From positions 30,871 to 94,870 of the forward strand of contig NW_023365793.1 of assembly GCF_000003815.2 (NCBI RefSeq): a stretch of 64,000 bases of DNA, written 5' to 3'. The translations under genes and the position numbers were made by a program. The notes under the pieces are model-generated. The model made no database searches. It was not told the DNA's origin and worked only from the letters and a program-made list of their open reading frames with translations. Shown piece by piece: positions 1 through 10,500 of this stretch. Position 1 is the stretch's first letter. Every line of letters begins with the position of its first letter. This DNA comes from Branchiostoma floridae. Taxonomy: Eukaryota > Chordata > Leptocardii > Amphioxiformes > Branchiostomatidae.

Positions 1-293
1 CGGAAACCTGTCGCCAGCTGGAAAACATAACATTACTGATTTGTGAAACCAAATAAGAGTTACCATGACTAATAATTTAGTAACTATTTTGTCACCAGGG
101 CATTTTCGTCCAGTCAAAATATTCTGCAGGATATTTTACAACAATTTTAATCACCAAACAATCGTTATAAAACATTTTAACAATTAGATCACTTTCTCTC
201 CGCTCCCCTCTCACCCCTTCTTTCCTTTTACGTTATATAACTGTAGTCTTTTATCCTGCAAAAAGACTTCTTTACATTCTTTAGGAGGTAACA
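1..293. other. Downstream flank of gene A
   Basis: AT-rich sequence beyond the gene A stop, presumably its 3' untranslated region and beyond. I see no coding exon or clear poly(A) signal on the minus strand. Confidence 0.4.
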
Positions 294-421
294 TCATGAC
301 GAATAGTACCTTTTTCGCTCCCGCTTCAAACAGCACAGAACACCAATAATAGACCCGATGACCGCACCAGCTCCAGCCACGGCCAGAAGAGCGATGGTCC
401 AGGACGGTAGGCTGTACACAG
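294..421 (-). CDS. Gene A last coding exon: transmembrane helix and tail
   Basis: After a TATCTCCAG acceptor the phase-1 frame gives AVYSLPSW, then a hydrophobic Ala/Gly/Ile/Val run ([20 protein letters not shown]) ending [11 protein letters not shown] and a TGA stop at 296-294. Basic residues just inside the helix support type I topology. An alternative donor (AAAAAG|GTACTA) could splice out before the stop. Confidence 0.75.
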
Positions 422-2645
422 CTGGAGATAATTCAAATAATTTTGTGTCTGTTAAAGCCTACTACTAAAGACGGAATGATTTTGACTAGGAGGAGTGTAA
501 TAGTTAGTACAGATTTCAAGACAATATTGTACTTGTGGCTGCATACTTGATGCTATTTTTCATGCAAAGTACACCCTTTGACAAGTCGCAAAATCGCATC
601 TCAAGAAAAAAAGAAAACATGTAATTATCCAAAATACCACATAGTAGAATTGTTTCCTTTATTGAGCCCCTTTGCTAATTAATACCATCAACTATTAAAT
701 AAATACCAATTTTAGTCGCAAAATGCTTACAATGGTTTAAGTGCAACGTTAGGTTAAGCCAGTAAATTTCAACGCAAAGCAATCATGGCGCAGGCAAGGT
801 TCTATGTGACGTGCAAACTCCATTGTTGAATTACGTTGGTGCCACCTATGCGGCTTATATAAAGTACATCCTATTTAAAGCGAAAAGACCTAACCTTGAC
901 ATGTGTGTTTGTCCGAGCTGAGTGCAAACCCACTATCACAGTTGCATCGGTAACTTCCCTCTGTGTTCACACAGATCTGAATACATCCACTGGTACCAGC
1001 AGAACATTCATCTGTGTCTAAAATATATCAATTTATGCAGCATTGTCAATGTCTCAGCTCTTCAAAATATTTTAAACAACATGATGGAAAATAGCAATGA
1101 TTAGTAGTTGTCAAATTGTGGTTTGAACGTCTGATTTGGTACATGCACAGTGATCGTAAACTTAAAATCCATGTAGGGTGCCTCTGCTAAATGATTGATA
1201 CCAATCAAAATTTCATTAGCATAAAGAACTTTCAAATATTTCCATATTTACCAGTAATCATAATTTTTTGTCAATTTTTATCAAAGTTTTGAAGTAAACA
1301 AAACAATTGTCGAGTATAAATAGAAGATAAATAATACCTGTACAGGTGTGTTTGTCCAAGTCCAGTTCGTATCCATCTTGACAGGAACAGAAATAACTCC
1401 CGTCTGTGTTCGAGCAGAGCTGACTACATCCACTGCTGCCGGCGGAGCATTCATCGATGTCTGTAAGTTTTAACATATAAAACACGCATACTTTCCAAAC
1501 GTGATTATATCAAAAAGAGATTACAGACCATACAGATACTACTTAACAGCTTCAAGTCTCCTGTAACCACGTCCATGTGATCTCATACTTTGGGTAAATC
1601 CTTACCCTTTTTTGACAACATTTGGCGTGTGCAAGTTGTCTAAGAACTTCCAAATTGCAAATCACAATATGATTGCAATATTACCTTTGCAGCCAGGTGT
1701 GAAGTTGTAGTTAGGTGAGCTGTACCCAGAAGGACATGGAATCTCTGTACCTATAGACAATAAAAATCACATTTTGACAGTTATTAATACATCTTCACGT
1801 ATTACTAAGTAAAACATAAATAAGTGTGGTATTTAATGGATTAAGAACTCAGGAATATTGTAATATTCCCAATTTGAAAATTTAAAAAAAAACTATGTTA
1901 TGTATGTCCCGGCTTAATTAGCCAGCAACTAACTTGGCACTCAAGGAACGACTAGAGAACAGCATCGAACCAGAGATGATTATTTTTACTATTTGACAAC
2001 AGGAATTTATTTCTGCATAGTCGCTCTTATCGAGAAAACCTGACAATAAAAGACCGTCCGTGTGGCCCAAGGTCAGTATTACTTTAACTCACCAGCACAG
2101 AAGGCGTAAGCACACTGGTGCCGTGTGTGTCCCAGCGCGTACACCAGGTAGCTGCTGCAGTTTTTCACGGCCACGTTAGTTCTCCAGGCACAACAGTCGT
2201 CAGTCACACCAGGTGAAACAAAATGGGCACAGCCGTTAGTCACGACGATCCCGTCGTTAGCTGAAGGGTTGGAGGTCAGGTTGAGCCAGACTGTGGTGTG
2301 TGTGCCGCATCGGTTGGCAGGAGGACATGTTAGGGGGATCTCGTTGCCTGGGGAGAAATGGCAAAGTTTTTTTTTAAAGAAAGCACAATGACTTACAAAT
2401 TAAACAGCAAGAAGTTCTATGTGGAGACAGGGTCTGAAATGAAAAGAAAAGGAATAGGCGTATGTATGCCTAAAAATTCTTACCTGCAGGACTGTCGAAT
2501 CTGTACCAACCGTAGGCCAGATTACGGTCACAGATAGGAGCCTGGTTTGTCTGGTAGACATGACCAACACTTCTGAGGGGTTCGTTCAGTACTGTGTGCT
2601 GCTGAGAATCACATGGGTCTGGACTGGGAGGTGTAGGCGTTGGTT
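294..2645 (-). CDS. Gene A: D8C-EGF-EGF transmembrane protein (span of visible exons)
   Basis: Six minus-strand exons (2645-2484, 2347-2093, 1750-1685, 1460-1338, 1017-895, 421-294) join in one frame, all internal junctions in phase 1. They encode a D8C domain (8+ cysteines, as in uromodulin, GP2 and OIT3), a 22-residue Cys-Pro module, two calcium-binding-type EGF modules, a single transmembrane helix and a tail ending at a TGA stop (296-294). Inferred role: a cell-surface extracellular protein with the N-terminal D8C domain outside. The first D8C exon opens in phase 1, so an upstream start exon is required. I found no convincing signal-peptide exon between 2646 and 4763. Either it is missed or lost, or the transcript uses the signal exon of gene B at 8937-8892, which has a matching phase. 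No zona pellucida domain is present, unlike uromodulin. Family assignment is firm; ligand and function are unknown. Confidence 0.82.
895..1017 (-). CDS. Gene A exon: EGF-like module 2 (calcium-binding type)
   Basis: A 123-nt phase 1-1 exon (acceptor ATTTTAG, donor GTTAGG). It reads [20 protein letters not shown], then a fourth to sixth cysteine, ending DKHTCQ. All six cysteines are intact. It has the same length as EGF 1, consistent with a tandem exon duplication. Confidence 0.82.
1338..1460 (-). CDS. Gene A exon: EGF-like module 1 (calcium-binding type)
   Basis: A 123-nt phase 1-1 exon encoding 41 residues. DIDEC opens the module, and it has six cysteines in EGF spacing (ending KHTCT). The D-I-D-E-C start and the aromatic after the fourth cysteine fit a calcium-binding EGF. 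Splice sites are TTACAG and GTATTA. Confidence 0.87.
1685..1750 (-). CDS. Gene A exon: 22-residue Cys-Pro module
   Basis: A 66-nt phase 1-1 exon (acceptor TCTATAG, donor GTAATA) encoding [20 protein letters not shown] followed by CK. It has two cysteines and a CP-x-G-Y/x-S-S pattern. Exons of the same length, phase and pattern follow D8C in genes B and C. Confidence 0.8.
2093..2347 (-). CDS. Gene A exon: D8C domain, second part
   Basis: A 255-nt phase 1-1 exon (acceptor CCCCAG, donor GTGAGT). It carries the rest of D8C: the [10 protein letters not shown] segment, the paired cysteines of DDCCAWR and the closing CAYAFCA. It differs from the gene B exon at five third-codon positions and at no amino acid. 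It is separated from the first part by an intron of only 136 nt. Confidence 0.87.
2484..2645 (-). CDS. Gene A exon: D8C domain, first part
   Basis: A 162-nt phase 1-1 exon after a CTACTCAG acceptor, ending at CTGCAG|GTAAGA. It begins with a Pro/Thr-rich linker (EPTPTPPSP) and continues into the D8C start DPCDSQQH, ending at [11 protein letters not shown]. The protein is identical to the matching gene B exon from DPC onward. Confidence 0.85.
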
Positions 2646-4763
2646 CTGAGTAGGGGAATGGTTTAAAAAAAAACCGTATAAACCAAAACAATGCCGTATG
2701 CACAAAAAACAGGATGTCAAGCTCATACTAAAAACCTGCTTTCGCTCTAAAACATTAAATTATCTATGGTTGAATAAAGCTAGTCCGGAAAATGCAGTTA
2801 AAAATATCTAATCTATGATATACAAAATATTCGTACAATTTGCTTACCAGTGTTTGCCGAAATCGCAGAATATCTATAGTAAGAGTTTGTTACCTGTAGT
2901 TGAATCTTTTTATTTGATTTTACGTCTATGTTTGAAAAATAAGCGCCTGTTACTTAAGTCATTGTTACAACATGTCAAGACAGAAAAAAATTCACTAGTA
3001 CTTTTGGTCAGGATCGCAAACAAGGTAAGGAGTTCAAAGTTCTTGTTTTTTTCACCCCATGAGCAAAGAAACGTAGAACCAACGTTGCAACATTCTCTTT
3101 TTGGCATGGTCTTAGCCTCATTACCCACACTTTGGGTACCTACTGGCTACAAAAATACACCCGAGAATATTATTATTATTATTAACATTCTATGACCTCT
3201 TAGATATACAGATAATATTTTTGAAAAACAATCACATGCATGCGTGTTTGTAAGTTCGAGTAAAATCATCGTCAGCGAATATTGTACGAATATTCTAAAA
3301 TTTTAAAGTAAAAGAACAATAGTCAGCTATCCTTTTGCTATTGGAATATTATCTACCCCCCTCCCCCCCTAGCTATTAAACTTGCTTAGGTTATACACAC
3401 GCTTGGAGTAGTTACTTTAGCAATTAATAAATTTTAATGTGTTGCGTAACAAGTAGTATTATATTGCAGTTAAGCGACAGCCTCAAATAATCCTTTTTAT
3501 CATTACACAATGTCTTTAGAATGTACAAATAATATAATATGTTCCTTCATCTTTATAACATTTGTTTTAAAAATATCAAAGTGCCTTTATATTCATTCCC
3601 AAGTCTTTTGTTTATAAAAAGAAAAGCACAAATTTATCAGGAACAGAAGAGACGGATGAGACAATGCTTTGACACTGCTTTTATTCATTTAATAAAAAAG
3701 TGTGTCTTTGAAAGCATACATTCAGGCGTATCTTGCTAAATCTAGTGCAAAGGCATTTTTTTATAAATAGGGTGTCTAACACACAATAGCAAAATAACAC
3801 AAAAGTGATATTATACAAAATAACTTTTTTAATATAAAAGCAACATCTTACATGAAATAACATTAGAAAACAAGTCAAACGTTTTCTGCCGTTTATTTTA
3901 ACTTATATCCTAAAGTCGAATGAACAAACAATACACTGGTTGCTGAACACATTTGTAATATGTAACAGGTTGTTTTCGGGTATTCGTTGCTAAAGAGTCT
4001 AAAATAACCAGGATAATCTTCCACATGCTAATAATTGAACCTAAGACATACCAAGCATGGCTCATTGTACAAAGAAACATATGCCATGTACCACCAACAC
4101 ACATAATCATACGTTCATGGCCTATATTAGGGTCAAGAGTTCAGGACTGTCAGGCAAAGTCCACATTATTTACAATTGTTTGTGAATACAAAGCATATGT
4201 TTACGAACAGACTCGAATGCAAACTTTATTTTCACACCCGTGCCATTATGATGCAGAAAGGTCCATAAACATTGTTAGCCACTGACTAAATTTCGGACCT
4301 TCTATGATCATGTTCATTGTTTTGAAGCTTTTCTAGTGTCCATTGTAGCCTATGTCGGCTATTGTCTAATACTTTTTAAGTTCTGATTCCGACACCTGTC
4401 TTTTTCTGAAAAAAAAAATGCAAACAATTAAAATACTTTTAAATTGAATATTGAAATACTAGAATGATTTCTTAGTTATATAGTAGCATCAAACTATAAC
4501 TAGCTAGAGGATGGTAGAACTGCAAATATAATGAACATATGTAAAAATCAAACATATGCTTGCCAATATTTTTAGCTTCCTTGTTTTAGTTTAATGTTGC
4601 ACATGTGAAAAATAAAGAATCAGAACGCAAGCTAAAACCTATCACAATTTCACTGCAATATGGTACATTTTTGAAACTCGTAAATAAGTCAACAAGGGTA
4701 AAACAAATGAAACTAAAGCAGTAAAAGTGACATCCAGATAAAAACACGAATAGGTAAATGCAA
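2646..4763. other. Spacer between genes A and B
   Basis: About 2.1 kb of AT-rich DNA between the first recognised exon of gene A and the stop of gene B. It should hold the 3' untranslated region of gene B and, if gene A is independent, its promoter and start exon. I scanned minus-strand ATGs for a hydrophobic leader ending at a phase-1 donor. None was convincing; the best, near 4025 (MWKIILVILDSL), lacks a usable donor in phase. Confidence 0.4.
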
Positions 4764-4867
4764 TTACCCTTTTCGACCATGCTTTAAGATGCACAAAGCG
4801 GAGACGATGATCAGGATAATCACTACGATCCCGGCCAACACTGACAGTAGAATAATCCACCATGGTA
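4764..4867 (-). CDS. Gene B exon 7: transmembrane helix and short tail
   Basis: After TACCTACAG, the phase-1 frame gives [20 protein letters not shown] then VSALC, a strong helix. The tail is ILKHGRKG and the frame stops at TAA (4766-4764). It aligns in position and phase with the gene A exon at 421-294, although the sequences have diverged. Confidence 0.8.
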
Positions 4868-7800
4868 CTGTAGGTAGAAATAAGGCATAGGGATTTACTG
4901 ATTATCCTATCAAGGAGTTTGAGGAGAACACTAACACAGTATGGATTTCAAGTTGATTGTTTTAAGGGCTTTGGTCAGAATCTTGGCTTAACCACCTTAA
5001 ATACCCAATGCGCAATATACATGTATAGACGTTCATTTGGTGTATAGAAAAAGACTGCTGAGTCTAAGACAGCGGAAACGAGAACACAGGACCGAGCGAC
5101 GTGGAAAAAACCTAGCGGAGAGAGGAAATGGGCCAGTCTCTGACCTAATAATTAAGGCAGGTAGGCAATACCCCAGCAGTTACGTTCATAGAATTTTTAT
5201 ATGTTGCCAAGAGAAACAAGCACTTTTGTTGTTATTCAAATATGAAAAAATATCTATTTACTTACTACTCATTTGATGAAAATAGGCCTACATCATGGTT
5301 AACAAAATTATGATTCAAGGTCAAATTTAATTATTCTGTTCCTGATGTTTTTGTTAAGCTGATATTTTTCTTTTAATTTGTAGGATATGCACGAGGATGT
5401 GGCCATTTTGACAATGGTGATTGATTAAGCATATTGGATACAACGACAAAAATTCAATGCTTTTATATCTGGTCATTATTGGACTTGAATTAAAAAACGC
5501 ATTGAAAAGTAAAATAGCAGCCAGTTTACCAAATAGGAAAACCTAAGACGAAATTCTATGATAGTGCAATAACGGCGTCACAAACTATGAATTATTGAAA
5601 GAAAACTTGCAAGAAATTGACATCTAATATTTACTGTGTTGCTTGAGCCTTATAACATATGTTTCTAATTTACTGGCTTTTGATTTAAACAATTGATTAA
5701 ATAGAAAATAGGAGTCTTTTGCTTTTAACTCACCAAAAATTATTGCCTAACAGGTTTGTTTAACAATAAAAGCCTGAAATGTGGTTATCGTGTAAATAAA
5801 ATCACAAATGGGCCTAAAATTACCTGCTTTTTATGTAGAATTCGAAATGTGGCGATAACTTCATGTGCTATTAAACTTTGTACATCTGTATTTAAGACAA
5901 ACACTCACAATTACAGCTGTATCCACCGGGAACGTTGACGCAGTTGGAATTGATGCCAGCACAGATACCGGCTGCACCTTCACACTCATTATTGTCTAAT
6001 GTTTATGCAAAAATGCATGAACAAAACAGGAAGAGATATTTGCTTTTGAAAACTCTAGTGAGTCAAACTAACATTATCTTCTTTATTAACTTAAGCAATA
6101 CAAAAAATACATTTAGTCAGTGGATATGTTTAATGCTGCTCAGACTGGTTCAATCGAGGAAAACATATTGAAATACAAAAGGCTAACATGGAGTTTGTAT
6201 GGTTCCCAAATTAAGTCATTTTCCGTTACTCGCATAAGGTAACTCCAGCATCATAAAGAGGATTAACAGAGTCGAGTCGCGACTATTCAAAACGTTTGAA
6301 AAGACGAAAAATAAAACAGCTCAAAATGATCAGAACGAAGAAAAAAATGTAACATTAAAAAGTTATCATATGTTTATGTTATGCTATGCCGACTTGCGTA
6401 TTCTACAAAAATAAACAATGAGTTTTCAATGGTGTAGGCGTAGCTATGTCATGCTTGGCTGTGAATTTGTAAACACTCTGCATTCAAAAAATTACCTTTT
6501 TGTAACTTTTCTAAGTGGCCAGAGCTACTTTATGTCACTGTTCAACCCATTTTGTCAGCCTTCTTTATTTCAACTAGACAGGTACGTGTATTTGTCACAA
6601 CGACATACAGGAACAAATCAGGAACCAATGAGCAGCCAAACGATCCATTGTATCTGGGTTAATTAATCTTACCTGTACATGTGTGGTTGTCAGGGCCCAG
6701 ATGGTAGCCATCATTACATCTACAGTAGTAACTTCCGTCTGTGTTTTCACAAAGTTGGCTACATCCACTCGTGCCGGTAGCACACTCGTCGATGTCTGTA
6801 AGAGTTAGACATAAGGGGTATTAATATACGGCAGTTGTTCTTTAGGCAAAGGTATGTTTTACTAGAACTGAACATTTATTGACAACTACTGTCAAATGGC
6901 TATTCAAAGTCAACATGAGGTAAATGTTAAAAGGTAAAAAAACGTCTGTAGTTATATAGAATTACATGCTTTTATATGTTAGTGTCAGATGAACATCATA
7001 TAACACATACCATAAAGGCAATCAGTCAGTGCTGTTACTTTATGGTGGGATATATCAAAAAGACGTATAAGACAATTTAAAGCCTACTAGATGCATAGAC
7101 ACGGGGTATACAGTCCCTCCGTTCACGTTGCGACAATGTGCTTTATCAAGGCACACAAAGGCACGTAGACATAAACACAAAGACAATCAAACACATGCAA
7201 ACAAACGCACGGGCACACAAACAGACAAACAAACGCACACACATTCAAGTAAAAGTCTGGAAACAATGTTACAATATTGAAATAGTATTACCATACCTTC
7301 GCAACCAGGAGTGTAGTCAGAGTTGGGTGATCCGTACCCTTCAGGACATGGGACCTCCGTGCCTGAAGACAAACGTTAATATTTCGTGTTTATTTGTGAA
7401 TCCTTTCGTATACATTTTGAATGATATGTATTGTCCATAATTGTAGCATGTAAAACGTAGACGCGTTTCTCAATTAGAAACATGCCTACCATAGTTTTCA
7501 CATCTAATGTTTTATCAGTATAAAAGAATCTTAGATTATAAAGGTATTTCCCACGCCAAAGTGCTGTTGCTTCATTGAGAGCCAATGAATAAAGCATGTG
7601 CATGTTATTGAAAGAAAGATCAACTCTTCATATCTGCATTAAAAACTAGTGTTCAAATAAATTGCAAGCCCAATTTTAGATTGATAGGTTCAACTCACCA
7701 GCACAGAAGGCGTAAGCACACTGGTGCCGTGTGTGTCCCAGCGCGTACACCAGGTAGCTGCTGCAGTTTTTCACGGCCACGTTAGTTCTCCAGGCACAAC

Positions 7801-8937
7801 AGTCGTCAGTCACACCAGGTGAAACAAAATGGGCACAGCCGTTAGTCACGACGATCCCGTCGTTAGCTGAAGGGTTGGAGGTCAGGTTGAGCCAAACTGT
7901 GGTGTGTGTGCCGCATCGGTTGGCGGGGGGACATGTCAGGGGGATCTCATTGCCTGGGAAGATAATATAAAAATTACATTATTGCGTAGTGAAAAGAAAC
8001 TTCTAATGTGTCTATCTTGTACCAATGTATTGCTTATGCATTACCACCTCTGCTAAATGCACGTCTTTTTGGGTCGGACAGTCGCGTTATCTTACTAGAG
8101 GCAAGGACTATATAGTTAAAATGCTTTTTGGGACGGAGACTTTTACCCACATTCCTGCCCTTCTACGAACCTATCACCTTTCTACAATAAACGTTTCCAT
8201 GTTCCTACAAGATATTCTATATGTTCTGTCAAAATATTTATTATTTGTGTATCTCAGACATATATCGATGTAAATGCCTGCTGAAAACTGATTGGGACAA
8301 AAAAGAGATGGCCAATATATTTCAACTTTTTATGAAGAAAAACCTGACAAGACATTTTAGAAGAAAGGTCAAGGGATATATGTGTACTGGCTCTTACCTG
8401 CAGGACTGTCGAATCTGTACCAACCGTAAGCTAGATTACGGTCACAGATAGGAGCTTGGTTTGTCTGGTAGACATGACCAACACTTCTGAGGGGTTCGTT
8501 CAGTACTGTGTGCTGCTGAGAATCACATGGGTCTGGACTGGGAGTAGCAGCAAGTAGCAGATCTGTAGCATAGTTTATGGACAGATGTTAGCGGAAGGTT
8601 AGCTTGATGCACAGCTGGTTTAATATAATGAAGCAATATGTTAATCTTCATTTGTCCTTTTTTATGGTCATTATATATTGGAACGAGTTATGGAAACAGT
8701 TTTGTTACCTTATTCGTTTAGTAATTCATGTCAAGTTGAGGTCACATCATAAACATATGTATGTTTAGAGATACAGCACCTTGCCTACATGTATTGTATC
8801 AAGCAATAAAACCTGCCATATTATTACAATGTTTTCAATTACATAATGTTATATCTACTAACATGATATATATAGATATAATCAGACGCACCTGTGACAG
8901 TTAACAGTGTAACTACGATGCAAAACAGAACAGCCAT
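4764..8937 (-). CDS. Gene B: D8C-EGF type I membrane protein, complete
   Basis: Seven minus-strand exons (8937-8892, 8562-8398, 7953-7699, 7362-7297, 6795-6673, 5995-5909, 4867-4764) total 846 nt, or 281 codons plus TAA. Every internal junction is phase 1. Layout: signal peptide about 1-21, D8C about 26-155, Cys-Pro module 156-177, calcium-binding EGF 178-218, a four-cysteine half-EGF 219-247, transmembrane helix about 251-275, and a tail of under 10 residues. It is inferred to be a surface glycoprotein-type receptor or adhesion molecule. D8C is known from uromodulin, GP2, OIT3 and VWDE, but this protein has no zona pellucida domain. It is tandem to gene A, whose D8C protein sequence is identical. 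It diverges head-to-head from gene C across about 3 kb. The start is chosen for its AAAATGG context and hydrophobic leader. No ligand can be proposed. Confidence 0.86.
5909..5995 (-). CDS. Gene B exon 6: incomplete EGF module (four cysteines)
   Basis: An 87-nt phase 1-1 exon (acceptor CATTAG, donor GTGAGT) reading [19 protein letters not shown] then [10 protein letters not shown]. This is the first two-thirds of a calcium-binding EGF, with the N-x-P-G-G-Y signature, but cysteines 5 and 6 are missing. Phase allows direct splicing to the transmembrane exon. A small exon with the last two cysteines could lie in 4868-5908, but I did not find one. Confidence 0.72.
6673..6795 (-). CDS. Gene B exon 5: calcium-binding EGF module
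   Basis: A 123-nt phase 1-1 exon. It opens [16 protein letters not shown] and closes DNHTCT, with six cysteines in EGF spacing and a D-I-D-E-C calcium-binding start. Splice sites are CTTACAG and GTAAGA. Confidence 0.88.
7297..7362 (-). CDS. Gene B exon 4: 22-residue Cys-Pro module
   Basis: A 66-nt phase 1-1 exon (acceptor TCTTCAG, donor GTATGG) encoding [20 protein letters not shown] then CE. It is clearly homologous to the gene A exon at 1750-1685 but differs at about 7 of 22 residues, in contrast to the unchanged D8C next door. Confidence 0.82.
7699..7953 (-). CDS. Gene B exon 3: D8C domain, second part
   Basis: A 255-nt phase 1-1 exon (acceptor TTCCCAG, donor GTGAGT). It carries [17 protein letters not shown], the CC pair and the closing Tyr-Ala-Phe-Cys. 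The 3' two-thirds of the exon are base-for-base identical with gene A, although flanking introns diverge within a few bases of the donor. Confidence 0.88.
8398..8562 (-). CDS. Gene B exon 2: D8C domain, first part
   Basis: A 165-nt phase 1-1 exon (acceptor GCTACAG, donor GTAAGA). A short linker leads into [20 protein letters not shown] and ends at [10 protein letters not shown]. From DPC on it differs from gene A at three third-codon positions, all silent. Confidence 0.86.
8892..8937 (-). CDS. Gene B exon 1: signal peptide
   Basis: The ATG at 8937 in context AAAATGG begins [15 protein letters not shown], a typical signal sequence, then splices at CACAG|GTGCGT after 46 nt (phase 1). The next exon continues [10 protein letters not shown], so cleavage probably falls near residues 16-21. 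Confidence 0.82.
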
Positions 8938-8940
8938 TTT

Positions 8941-9540
8941 CTTAGTGTAGGTCCCAAATGGTCCCAGTTGAGTCACAGCACTGTTCTCTAGTCTAGATAA
9001 AAATTAACTTGGTCCGTTTACACCCAGCAAAGAGGTGCACGCATAGGTCATGAAACCATGACAACCATTGACTGCGTTTGAAAACACTTCAATGGGTCTG
9101 TGGCGTGAGGGGCAAAGTGTTTCTGATGAATATGTATTGCTTAGTTTAACCTGTTTGCATATCTTTCTACCTAGGGAAGTTGGCAACAGAACTCACGTTA
9201 TGTTGACATTACGTTAAGCCCCCAACGTTGTACAAAGGATATTATTACCAAACAGATAAGAATGGAGAAATAAAGTTCTGTATTTATAGATGACTCATGT
9301 GTTGTGCCGTTGATAGGGCCGACACACAAAACGTTACTTTGTTTTTGTTCTAAGAATATTGATGACTCAGGTTCGGATTCACACTAACCCATGTCGACGG
9401 GAGGGGGCTTAAAGTGTCCGCTGTGTTTGAACAACAAGGCTGCAAAGATTCCCTATGAAACCGCCTTTTTACTAAATCATTTAGATCTTATCAAAATTCA
9501 TGTAACATTTATATGTGGCTACTTTAAGGAGGGCTAAAGC
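8941..9540. other. Upstream flank of gene B
   Basis: Non-coding sequence 5' of the gene B start. It presumably contains the promoter and 5' untranslated region, but no clear TATA box or initiator stands out. It ends at the stray minisatellite unit near 9541. Confidence 0.4.
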
Positions 9541-9597
9541 ACTATCACCGTACACTTGGGCGCTCGCTATGCAAGCATGCACAGGTGTGGGTCTTTT
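9541..9597. repeat. Single outlying unit of the 45-bp minisatellite
   Basis: The sequence CACCGTACACTTGGGCGCTC and a following GTGGGTCTT match the unit of the array at 10018-10500. It lies on the other side of the LINE fragment, so the LINE segment sits inside what was one array. Confidence 0.7.
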
Positions 9598-10017
9598 CTA
9601 TGCCAGATCCAAGTTTTAAAGATTGTCCATAAAGCCACAGTAACAGTAAAGGTTCTATTTTTCTGGTCTTTAGCAGTTATCAAATGATCAATTTTTCCAA
9701 ATAAAATCTCTTGCAAAGTAATTTTTATGTTGGGCAAGGGTACAAATGTGTTAACTAATTCCCAGAAATTACACAGTCTTTCACATTTAAAGAACATATG
9801 CTCACAATCTTCTATGCTTCCACTGCTACATAGTGTACATGTTGCATCATATATGTGTCCCGTTTCATCTTTGATACCCCATTTGTGCAGATTGTGTGCA
9901 CATGGTAATATTCGGTGTAATAGTTTGTAGTTTAACTCTGCTAACCTAGTGTCTATACAGGTCTGTGTGCTTAACCATCTCCAGATATTTTCCCAAGCCA
10001 GGGTTTCAGTAAGAGTC
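9597..10017 (-). mobile_element. LINE reverse-transcriptase ORF, 3' fragment
   Basis: On the minus strand one open frame reads ETLAWENIWRWLSTQTCIDT, then LHRILPCAHNLHKWGI, then a CTLCSSGSIEDCEHMFFKC segment. The W...L...ILP...L..WG and C-x2-C...H-x4-C pattern is the zinc-binding region near the C-terminus of non-LTR retrotransposon ORF2 proteins. Only about 140 residues remain and the reverse-transcriptase core is absent, so this is a 5'-truncated relic. The clade is not assignable by eye. Confidence 0.78.
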
Positions 10018-10500
10018 AGCAGGCGTGGGTCTTACTAGCACGTACACTTGGGCGCTCGTCATGCAGGCGTGGGTCTTACTAGCACCGTACATTTGGGCGC
10101 TAGCTATGCAGGCGTGGGTCTCACTATCACCGTACATTTGGGCGCTAGCTATGCAGGCGTGGGTCTTACTAGCACCGTACACTTGGGCACTCGTCATGCA
10201 GGCGTGGGTCTTACTAGCACCGTACATTTGGGCGCTAGTCATGCAGGCGCGGGTCTTACTAGCACCGTACATTTGGGCGCTAGTCATGCAGGCGCGGGTC
10301 TTACTATCACCGTACACTTGGGCGCTCGTCATGCAGGCGCGGGTCTCACTATCACCGTACACTTGGGCGCTCGTCATGCAGGCGTGGGTCTTACTATCAC
10401 CGTACACTTGGGCGATCGCTATGCAGGCGCGGGTCTCACTATCACCGTACATTTGGGCGCTAGCTATGCAGGCGTGGGTCTCACTATCACCGTACACTTA
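10018..10500. repeat. 45-bp minisatellite, about 10.7 copies
   Basis: Tandem copies of a 45-bp unit (core CATGCAGGCGTGGGTCTTAC then TAGCACCGTACA(C/T)TTGGGCGCT) with scattered substitutions (C/T, TAGC/TATC, GTC/GCT). Because 45 is divisible by three and the unit lacks stops in several frames, long open frames appear on both strands. They are a by-product of the repeat, not genes. Confidence 0.93.

Noticed and set aside
2470-2703. Hydrophobic leader (MHTALFWFIRFFF) before the D8C exon of gene A as a signal peptide
   Set aside because: It needs a GTG start and translation through the polypyrimidine tract and a good CTACTCAG acceptor, so it is intron sequence.
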